Source of the DNA: Actinomycetes bacterium | GTDB taxonomy: Bacteria; Actinomycetota; Actinomycetes; Actinomycetales; Dermatophilaceae | DNA: 29,762 bases | Assembly: GCA_023420415.1 (NCBI GenBank) | Contig: JAEZWF010000059.1 | Span: 1-29,762, forward strand | Direction of reading: 5' to 3' | Shown: piece by piece, positions 22,878 to 29,762 of the stretch | Layout: every line of letters begins with the position of its first letter | How positions within the stretch are numbered: the first letter of the stretch is position 1 | Position numbers and translations under genes: made by a program | The notes under the pieces: model-generated | Told to the model about the DNA's origin: nothing | What the model saw: only the letters and a program-made list of their open reading frames with translations | The model's database searches: none

Positions 22878-25258
22878 TGAACCACGAGCACCACTACGAC
22901 CAATCCACCGCGACGGAGCCGCTCACAGATCCCGTGTGCGGCATGAACGTAAACGCCTCGACAGCACCCGTCCTCGACCACGACGGTCAGCAGTACCACT
23001 TCTGCTCGGAGCATTGCCGTGACCGATTCCACGCGGACGCCGCCGCGTTCATCGGTCCCGCAGCCGAACATGCAACAATGCCCGCCGCCAGCCACGATGC
23101 GCCCATCAGCGGCGAGGCGACGGAGTGGACCTGCCCTATGCATCCAGAGATCCGCCGCCCCGGGCCCGGGTCCTGCCCCATCTGTGGGATGGCCCTGGAG
23201 CCGGTGACCGTCACCGCCGATACCGGCCCCAGCCCCGAGCTAGCCGACATGACTCGCCGGTTCTGGGTCGCCACCGCGCTGACGATCCCCACCGTCGTCC
23301 TTGAGATGGGACGCCACTTCATCCCGTGGCTGCACGACCTCATCCCGGCCCGTACCTCGGTGTGGCTCCAGCTGGCGCTCGGCACACCCGTCGTGCTGTG
23401 GGCCGGGTGGCCCTTCTTCGTCCGCGGCTGGGCCTCGGTCCGCACCCGCAACCTCAACATGTTCACCCTGATCGCGATGGGCACCGGAATCGCGTGGCTG
23501 TTCAGCGTGATCGCCACCTTCACGCCGGGTGTCTTCCCCGACTCCTTCCGCGGTGACGCGGGCACCGTCGACGTCTACTTCGAAGCCGCCGCCGTCATCA
23601 CCACCCTGGTCCTGCTGGGGCAGGTCCTGGAGCTGCGCGCCCGCGAGCAGACCTCCGGCGCCATCAAAGCCCTGCTCGATCTCAGCCCCAAGACCGCCCG
23701 CCGCATCACCGCCGACGGCGACGACGAAGAGATCCCCCTCGACACCGTCCAGCTCGGTGACCGCCTCCGGGTCCGCCCCGGCGAGGCGGTACCGGTCGAC
23801 GGAACCGTGGAGGATGGCCGCTCCGCCGTCGATGAGTCCCTGGTCACTGGTGAGTCCATGCCGGTCACCAAGAACAGCGGCGACACCGTCATCGGCGGCA
23901 CCATCAACGGCAGCGGCGCCCTGGTCATGCGCGCCGAGAAGGTCGGACGCGACACCATGCTCGCCCGAATCGTTGCCATGGTCGCCGACGCGCAACGCTC
24001 CCGCGCCCCGATCCAGCGGATGGCCGACAAGGTGGCCGGCATCTTCGTGCCCGCCGTCATCACCATCGCCGTGGTCGCGTTCATCGTCTGGGCACTGGTC
24101 GGCCCGGACCCGAAGCTCGCCCACGCCCTCATCGCCGCCGTGGCGGTCCTGATCATCGCCTGCCCCTGCGCGCTCGGGCTGGCCACCCCCATGTCGATCA
24201 TGGTCGGTGTCGGTCGCGGCGCAGGCCTGGGCGTCCTGATAAAGAACGCCGAAGCCCTCGAACGCATGGAGAAGGTCGACACCCTGGTCGTTGACAAGAC
24301 CGGCACACTCACCGAAGGACGACCCACCGTCACCGGCATCGTCACCACCGGCAGCGACCGTGATGACAACGAGCTGCTGCGCATCGCCGCCGGCGTCGAA
24401 CGCGCCTCCGAGCACCCACTCGCCATGGCCATCATCGAAGCCGCCACCCAGCGAGGCCTGCACATTCCAGACGTGACCGACTTCGACTCACCCGTCGGGC
24501 GCGGCGTCCTGGGGACCGTCGACGGCCACCGGGTGACCATCGGAAGCGCGACGTTCCTCAACTCTGAGGGCCTCGACACGAGCCCGCTCGCCGCCCGCGC
24601 CGACGAGCTCCGCGGCGACGGTGCGACCGTCATCCACATCGGAATCGACGACCACTCCGCTGGTATGTTCGCGATCGCCGACCCCATCAAGGAAACCACC
24701 CCCGCCGCCCTGAAGGCTCTGCGCGCGGACGGCATCGACGTCGTCATGCTCACCGGCGATAACCGGGTCACCGCCCAGGCAGTCGCCAAGACGCTCGGCA
24801 TCGATCACGTCGAGGCCGAAGTGCTGCCCGACCACAAGAGTGACATCGTCACCAAGCTCCGCGGCGAAGGTCACGTCGTCGCGATGGCCGGCGACGGCGT
24901 GAACGACGCGCCAGCCCTGGCCTCCGCCGACGTCGGCATCGCCATGGGATCAGGCACGGACGTCGCCATGGAAAGCGCCGGCATCACCCTGCTCAAGGGC
25001 GACCTCACCGGGATCGTGCGCGCACGTCTTCTCTCCGAGAAGACCATGGCCAACATCCGGCAGAACCTGTTCTTCGCCTTCGTCTACAACGCCCTCGGCA
25101 TCCCCATCGCCGCCGGCGTCCTCTACCCCGTCTTCGGGCTCCTGCTCTCACCCATCATCGCCGCCGCCGCCATGGCCCTCTCCAGCGTCAGCGTCATCGC
25201 CAACGCCCTACGACTGCGCGCTCAAACCATCGGTGGTGATGAAGACGATCGACGTTGA
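22877..25258 (+). CDS. copA: Copper-translocating P1B-1 ATPase with YHS and heavy-metal-binding domains
   Basis: A 793-residue pump. Residues about 16-55 are a YHS/TRASH domain (TDPVCGMNVNAS, YHFCSEHCRDRFHADAAAF). About 83-110 is a heavy-metal-binding domain (WTCPMHPEIRRPGPGSCPIC, GMALEP). Next come eight membrane helices, the actuator motif LVTGESMPVTKN near 323, the ion site IIACPCALGLATP near 428, DKTGTLTEGRPTV near 472 and AGDGVNDAPALASAD near 671. CPC makes it a Cu(I) exporter of the CopA/SilP type, distinct from the CPH pump at 11684. AGGAG at 22861 serves ATG 22877 or the in-frame GTG 22874. A longer frame to 22589 is rejected as low complexity. It is under a CsoR-like operator and overlaps the next gene by 20 bases. 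Confidence 0.95.
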   Translation: MNHEHHYDQSTATEPLTDPVCGMNVNASTAPVLDHDGQQYHFCSEHCRDRFHADAAAFIGPAAEHATMPAASHDAPISGEATEWTCPMHPEIRRPGPGSCPICGMALEPVTVTADTGPSPELADMTRRFWVATALTIPTVVLEMGRHFIPWLHDLIPARTSVWLQLALGTPVVLWAGWPFFVRGWASVRTRNLNMFTLIAMGTGIAWLFSVIATFTPGVFPDSFRGDAGTVDVYFEAAAVITTLVLLGQVLELRAREQTSGAIKALLDLSPKTARRITADGDDEEIPLDTVQLGDRLRVRPGEAVPVDGTVEDGRSAVDESLVTGESMPVTKNSGDTVIGGTINGSGALVMRAEKVGRDTMLARIVAMVADAQRSRAPIQRMADKVAGIFVPAVITIAVVAFIVWALVGPDPKLAHALIAAVAVLIIACPCALGLATPMSIMVGVGRGAGLGVLIKNAEALERMEKVDTLVVDKTGTLTEGRPTVTGIVTTGSDRDDNELLRIAAGVERASEHPLAMAIIEAATQRGLHIPDVTDFDSPVGRGVLGTVDGHRVTIGSATFLNSEGLDTSPLAARADELRGDGATVIHIGIDDHSAGMFAIADPIKETTPAALKALRADGIDVVMLTGDNRVTAQAVAKTLGIDHVEAEVLPDHKSDIVTKLRGEGHVVAMAGDGVNDAPALASADVGIAMGSGTDVAMESAGITLLKGDLTGIVRARLLSEKTMANIRQNLFFAFVYNALGIPIAAGVLYPVFGLLLSPIIAAAAMALSSVSVIANALRLRAQTIGGDEDDRR

Positions 25259-25619
25259 GCTGCTCGTCGTCCCGGACTGCACCAGCGAGGCAGCCGCGGT
25301 GCGGCTGATCACGGCTGCCGTGAGCCAGTGCGGGACAGACGCGCGAGTACACCGCTCCATCGTCGTCAGCGATGAGCAAGCCCAGCAACGGGGATTCACG
25401 GGGTCACCGACAATCCTCATCAACGGCGCCGACCCCTTCGCCCGTCAAGGAGCAGCGCCCGCTCTGGCCTGCCGGCTCTACCCGACCGCAGTCGGGCTGC
25501 GTGGTGTACCCGAACTCCGGAACGTGATACAAGCGCTCCAGCGTGCGGCAGGGGTGGCCACCTCAGCTGGCGATCACGGCGGCGATATCGCGAGGGGCGG
25601 TGCGCAACGTACGGGTTGA
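25239..25619 (+). CDS. Thioredoxin-fold small protein
   Basis: A 126-residue protein beginning MKTIDVELLVVPDCTSEAAA, the first strand of a thioredoxin-like fold with one Cys at the CxxC position. It continues with FTGSPTILINGADPFARQ, which holds the cis-Pro (SPT), and ACRLYPTAVGLRGVPELRNV. This pattern is that of small proteins near MerB and copper or mercury clusters, possibly a thiol metal-binding or reductase-like helper. The active-site pair is reduced to one Cys, so classic disulfide reduction is unlikely. GTG codons at 25233 and 25236 are in-frame alternatives. It overlaps the copA end, so it is co-translated. The last 20 residues are Gly-rich and may be read into a new junction. Confidence 0.75.
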   Translation: MKTIDVELLVVPDCTSEAAAVRLITAAVSQCGTDARVHRSIVVSDEQAQQRGFTGSPTILINGADPFARQGAAPALACRLYPTAVGLRGVPELRNVIQALQRAAGVATSAGDHGGDIARGGAQRTG

Positions 25620-25853
25620 GGCACCTCGGGTGTGAGCGGTGCACGTGTGGCGCGCTGCGTCGACGCTTACGCGCGTCGCCCTCGGGAGGATGCCCGATGC
25701 CGCCCGGCACCAGGTGCATCGTGGAGCGTCGCGATCAGGGGCATACGCAACCAGATCGAACTCTTTGAAGGCGCGCACACTATTATCCCGCTCGGAGTCC
25801 ATTCCACACCCCAATCAACACGTGTCGGCAAGGCACTGTGGGGCAGGCCTAGA

Positions 25854-28800
25854 TCACAGGCTCGGGCCGAGAAAGACTTGCTCGACCGGCGAACGCTCGA
25901 CATTCGCTGTGTGTTCACGAGAGATGTCCCTTGCCTTGTCGAGTGCTGTTCTGGCACGGGCGGCGTCGATCTTCTGGGCGGTTGACTGAGGGGGCGATCC
26001 GAGGGGTGTGTCGTCGGTGATGCGATACCGGTCCCGGTAGGCCGCGACTGTGCGGGCATGTCGCCGCCATGCTGTTGCCTTCCGCGAATCGCGAGGAGGC
26101 ACGCCGAGCGGTTTCGTCCAGGCTTCCCGGGCGTCGCGTGCGGCGTCGAGTACCGCGTCGGTGCGGGCCTCGATCAGTTCACGCCGCTCATCAAGTGCTC
26201 GGCGCATGTCCGTGTACATCGGGCCGTCGGCGTGCGGGACGAGGCCGGCGATCAACCGCGGTGCCTTGCGGGTGCGGCCCGACCCTGCCGGCCGTGCGGT
26301 CGCGCGTTCGACGCGGTGGTGAAGGACGGAAGCGATGTCGTCAGCATCACCGAACCCGCGCGCGGCGACGAGGCGCGGGAGCAGTCGGTCCATGTCGTGG
26401 TGATTCGCCTCGGCCCTTCGCAGCTCGGCGGTGAGTGCGCCGAACGTTTCCGAGTCGAGCACGGTGTCGACTTGCTCGGCGGTGAGCCCCGATGCACGAA
26501 CCAGGCTCGCCCAGCGGTCGCGTTGCGCAGCGGCGGCGATCGTCTCGTACTCCGCAGCGAGTTGGGCGATGGAGCCCCACTGCTCGTGTTCGGCGGTGAT
26601 GGTCTCGTGCGCGGACAGCTCAGCGCCGACGTGCTGGAGCACCCCGTTCAGCACGCTCCTGCCGGTGGCATCCGGGTTCTCGCCCGGATGCGACTCCGTG
26701 TGAGCATCGTCAATCCGGTCGAGGATCACATACGCACGGTTGGAACGCATGCCTCTTGTCATCGCGACGTAGAAATTCTCCCGCGTCGTGGTGGGCTCGA
26801 CCAGAACGTGGGCGGTGTCGACGGTGACGCCCTGGGCGCGGTGGGCGGTGACCGCGTACCCGAGATCGACGTGCTCGGCCACATAGGACGCCGGGAGGAG
26901 GATCGAGCCGCCGAACCTGCGACCGGTCTTGCGGATGGTGATCGAGCCGTCGTCGCGGACGTTGGTGATGGTCCAGGTGTCGCCGTTGCGTACCCACTCC
27001 TTGCTGTTGCGGAGGCGGCGGTCGTTGCGGCGGGTGATGATCGTGTCTCCGACTCCGGCGGCGGTGCCGCCGTTCAGCTCCACCTCCCGGCCCGGTGTAA
27101 AGGTGCCGTCGAGGATCAGGTCCGCGCGGGCGCGCTGGTTGAGGGTGGTGACGTCGTCGCGGGTCTCGGCGATCAGCACCGACACCAACCCCGCATTCCG
27201 GTCGGCGCGCCAAGCGGCATAGGCAGCATCCGTCATCGCCTCGGCGTCACCGTCGCGGATGCGGCCGTGGTCGAGGTAGGTGTCGATCACCTGCGTCCGC
27301 CCGTGCCGCAACGAGAGTGAGGCCGTCTTCTCCCAGGTGTTCACGAAGCGGTGGACATCGACCAGTTCGGGCGCATCATCCCGGTCGTTCACGAGCAGTC
27401 CGAATGCGCCGCCGGCGTCGACGGACTGAAGCTGGGCGAAGTCCCCGACCAGCAGCACTTTCGTTCCCGCCCACTCGGCCAGGTGCGTGATGCGATCCAG
27501 TGAAAGGGTGCCGGCCAGAGATGCCTCATCGATGATGACGAGCTGGCCGGACTGGAACGTTTCGCCACGGGTGAGTTGGTTCTGCCACCACTTTGCCGTG
27601 TTCTCCGTCGGGATCCCCAAGTCCTCGGCAAGTACCTGTGCCGCGACCGCGGACGGCGCCAGCCCGACCACGGACCCGGCGCCGTGTTCCTTCTCCCATG
27701 CCCGCCGCAGCGCGGACATGGCCGTGGTCTTCCCAGCACCGGCCGGACCAACGAGCACGTCCAGCATGCGCCCGGAGACGGCGATCTTCGTCAGCGCGTC
27801 GGCCTGATCCTCACCGAGCATCCGCCCCTCATGATCTGGCCGGGCGGTGATCTTCTCCACCGTGCGAAGCGGGACTGTCGGTGCGGTCATGGTGCGGGAA
27901 CGATCCAGCAGTCGGTCCTCAGCGGCGAGCAACAGCTCGGAGGAGAACACGGTCGAATGCTTGGGCCGGAACACGCTGGTGCCGTCCGCCCGGCGGAACT
28001 CCCCCGGGCTGGTGGCGAGGTCGGGCGGCGTCAGCCGCAACGAGAGTCCTTCGGCAGCATCGGCCACCATGCCGACGACCGCTTCCCGGTCCCGCATCGA
28101 GGCGAACCGCCAGCCCATCGTCTGCCGCGACGCCTCAGCCATCAGGTTCCAGCGCCGCCACGTCGACCGCTTCTCACCCACCACCCCGACGACCGAGGCG
28201 CCGAGTTCGGCGATCACGTCCAACGGCACATCATCGGCCCGCAACAGCAGCACCGGGTCGTTGTCGGTCACGGCTTGGGCCCATCCGGTGGCGTCCCGAC
28301 CGAGCACGTCGGCGGCGCGGGTGCGCCACTCGCTGGTGAGGTTGGCCAGCGACCGCACCTCCTTGTCCGGCCGGGTGGCGAGGGTCGCTTGGGCGCGGAG
28401 CTTGATGATCGTCGCCGTGGACGGCTGGCGGCCGTGCCGGGCGACGTACTCGTCGATCAGCCGGTTCTTCTCGACGTCGATGTGGCGGGCACGGGTGGAG
28501 AACTCGGCCACCAGCTCCTGCGGCACGCTCGTGATCGCCCACGCCGGGTTCCGGTCCCGGCCCATGTCCCGTGCCTCCCACTCCACCCCGAAGGTTCGCG
28601 TCATGTGATCGGCGAACACCGCCTCATGCAGTTCCGACAGCGCGACCACGGCGGCGTGCATCGGCCGCCCATCCAGCGACCGCCACTTCCCGTCCAAGAC
28701 TGTCTGGACCTTGTTGGAGATGACGACGTGGGTATGCAGGTGAGGGTCGCCCGCGCGGGAGTCGAAGTGATCGAACGCCGTCGCCACCAGCCCGGTGACA

Positions 28801-29408
28801 TCGACCTGTGCAACGGCCCCGTCCCCGGCGGTTGCACCGGTGCGGGTGGCTGCAACCTCTCGCTCCATGAACGCAACCACATCCGCAACCGCCCGATGAT
28901 GCGCCTCACCAATTAGCGCTTGCGTCCCGGCGTCGGCGACCGCCCACAGCGCGGAGGCGGACTTCGGGATCGAGAACGTGAAATCGAACCCCGCCACAGC
29001 ACGCCGCGTCCCACGCGCGCTCTCCTCGGCCTCGATCTGCGCGACCGCCGCCGCCTTCGCGCCCGGACTCAGGCCCGCGTCCAGGCCAGCGATCCGCGCA
29101 TCGATCCGCTCGGACACCGACTTGTAGACGGGGAACGCCAGACCGAGCGGGTCGCCAGTGATCGGGTCGCGACCCATCCCCATCAAGAGCTGGAGCTGGG
29201 CCTCCGACACCCGATCACCGACCAAGAGCTGCCCCTTGCCGAGCGAGGCGACACCTGAGCCCAGCCATTGGCCCGGTGGGGTTCCCGCGTCCACGTAGTA
29301 CCTCGTCAGAGGCGTCGACAGCGACCTGTCGCCATCGGCCGCGGCGACCGTGCGGAGCAGGTACTTGTACCCATCACCTGCACTCATCACCCGCATCGAA
29401 ACCGTCAC
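25854..29408 (-). CDS. traA: MobF-family conjugative relaxase/helicase (TraA type)
   Basis: A 1,184-residue protein from the GTG at 29408 (VTVSMRVMSAGDGYKYLL). The frame stays open to an ATG at 29603, but the added 65 residues do not resemble the family. The relaxase domain (about 1-300) has the tyrosine region LTRYYVDAGTPPGQWLGSG and the three-His metal site DPHLHTHVVISNK near residue 223. The helicase part has Walker A VGPAGAGKTTAMSALR near 553, Walker B VIIDEASLAG, and YAVTAHRAQGVTVDTAHVLV. It nicks one strand at oriT, stays bound to the 5' end and unwinds the plasmid for transfer to the recipient. The rest of a transfer system would lie right of the window. It shows the copper region rides on a conjugative plasmid or integrative element. 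Confidence 0.93.
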   Translation of the reverse strand: MTVSMRVMSAGDGYKYLLRTVAAADGDRSLSTPLTRYYVDAGTPPGQWLGSGVASLGKGQLLVGDRVSEAQLQLLMGMGRDPITGDPLGLAFPVYKSVSERIDARIAGLDAGLSPGAKAAAVAQIEAEESARGTRRAVAGFDFTFSIPKSASALWAVADAGTQALIGEAHHRAVADVVAFMEREVAATRTGATAGDGAVAQVDVTGLVATAFDHFDSRAGDPHLHTHVVISNKVQTVLDGKWRSLDGRPMHAAVVALSELHEAVFADHMTRTFGVEWEARDMGRDRNPAWAITSVPQELVAEFSTRARHIDVEKNRLIDEYVARHGRQPSTATIIKLRAQATLATRPDKEVRSLANLTSEWRTRAADVLGRDATGWAQAVTDNDPVLLLRADDVPLDVIAELGASVVGVVGEKRSTWRRWNLMAEASRQTMGWRFASMRDREAVVGMVADAAEGLSLRLTPPDLATSPGEFRRADGTSVFRPKHSTVFSSELLLAAEDRLLDRSRTMTAPTVPLRTVEKITARPDHEGRMLGEDQADALTKIAVSGRMLDVLVGPAGAGKTTAMSALRRAWEKEHGAGSVVGLAPSAVAAQVLAEDLGIPTENTAKWWQNQLTRGETFQSGQLVIIDEASLAGTLSLDRITHLAEWAGTKVLLVGDFAQLQSVDAGGAFGLLVNDRDDAPELVDVHRFVNTWEKTASLSLRHGRTQVIDTYLDHGRIRDGDAEAMTDAAYAAWRADRNAGLVSVLIAETRDDVTTLNQRARADLILDGTFTPGREVELNGGTAAGVGDTIITRRNDRRLRNSKEWVRNGDTWTITNVRDDGSITIRKTGRRFGGSILLPASYVAEHVDLGYAVTAHRAQGVTVDTAHVLVEPTTTRENFYVAMTRGMRSNRAYVILDRIDDAHTESHPGENPDATGRSVLNGVLQHVGAELSAHETITAEHEQWGSIAQLAAEYETIAAAAQRDRWASLVRASGLTAEQVDTVLDSETFGALTAELRRAEANHHDMDRLLPRLVAARGFGDADDIASVLHHRVERATARPAGSGRTRKAPRLIAGLVPHADGPMYTDMRRALDERRELIEARTDAVLDAARDAREAWTKPLGVPPRDSRKATAWRRHARTVAAYRDRYRITDDTPLGSPPQSTAQKIDAARARTALDKARDISREHTANVERSPVEQVFLGPSL

Positions 29409-29762
29409 CAGAGCACCGCCTCTCGACAGCCAGGTGAGCCGACGCTGACCGAGCGGAACACTGTCAACGTTGGTTGACGACCTCGACCTGCAAGACGCGT
29501 GTGACCTCGGATGGCGGTCGGAGCTGAGGCCGGAGATGGAGGACCTCGGACGGCGGCAAGCGGGGACTCGGTTGAGCAGCGGGCGTGTGGCGGAGTCGTG
29601 CACCTGACAGGTGACCAGCTCGGCATCAGTTCTCGACTAAGCCTCGATCCACCGATGGGCGTGGCGGTGTGAGGTGATCGGGCGCGTCGGAACATGAGAA
29701 TGCCCCTGTGCTGCAACAGAATTGGAGTTCTTCAGGCAACAATTCACGCCGCACGCAAGGGG
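29409..29762. other. Region upstream of the relaxase, candidate oriT zone
   Basis: No gene is supported in these 354 bases, though the relaxase frame stays open to 29603. It holds a near-repeat of GACCTCGGAT/CGGCGG (29503-29517 and 29542-29556, one difference), a palindrome CACCTG-A-CAGGTG (29601-29613) and a -35-like TTGACA (29467-29462, minus) without a clear -10. MobF origins of transfer usually lie beside the relaxase gene, so this or the DNA just beyond is the likely place; no nic site is recognised. Confidence 0.35.

Noticed and set aside
25563..25814. An 83-codon minus-strand frame between the thioredoxin-fold gene and traA
   Set aside because: It overlaps the end of the thioredoxin-fold gene, has no family resemblance and no clear start signal.
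29409..29603. Extension of traA to the ATG at 29603
   Set aside because: The added residues are unlike the N-terminus of MobF relaxases, which begins near the GTG at 29408.
1..29762. CRISPR arrays, tRNA and rRNA genes
   Set aside because: No regularly spaced repeats were found, and no cloverleaf or rRNA-like sequence was recognised on either strand.

Overview
The window is high-GC DNA whose gene families fit an actinobacterium: mycothiol-type maleylpyruvate isomerase fold, DUF6318 lipoprotein, actinobacterial ComEA/ComEC, TraA-type MobF relaxase, frequent GTG starts and ATGA/GTGA stop-start overlaps. The style of the left half suggests Intrasporangiaceae or a close relative; this placement is inference.

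Two halves differ sharply. Positions 1 to about 14,634 look like chromosomal backbone. On the minus strand are a coupled pair of exported proteins (one cut by the window edge), then, after a LysR regulator on the plus strand, comEC-comEA, plsY-degV, leuS and a YhhN-type lysoplasmalogenase. On the plus strand are a CPH-type copper P1B-ATPase behind a CsoR-like operator and a DinB/MDMPI-fold protein. leuS is preceded by a tiny Leu-rich reading frame followed by two hairpins, the layout of an attenuator. The 8-mer CGGCATAC occurs 15 times in this half and, by eye, never in the other half.

From about 14,650 to the right edge is an accessory, mobile copper-resistance region. It opens with strong hairpins, a tandem-HTH protein and a serine-recombinase fragment. 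Next comes a small membrane protein and a copper-type two-component system (response regulator plus histidine kinase), divergent from a SHOCT protein, a Tat-exported multicopper oxidase and a beta-propeller (BNR) lipoprotein. A small membrane protein, a YHS-domain CopA-like ATPase behind a second CsoR-like operator, and a thioredoxin-fold protein follow. A large MobF relaxase/helicase, transcribed leftward, closes the window and marks the region as part of a conjugative plasmid or integrative element.

The copper module is partly broken. The response regulator lacks one base at its phosphoacceptor segment. The BNR gene lacks one base and is also split by a complete 1,349-bp IS3-family element with a GGA target duplication. 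Restoring the base and removing the element regenerates an exact 300-codon frame.

The likely joint role of the module is periplasmic Cu(I) oxidation (multicopper oxidase), Cu export (two different ATPases) and copper sensing (CsoR-type repressor encoded elsewhere, plus the two-component system).
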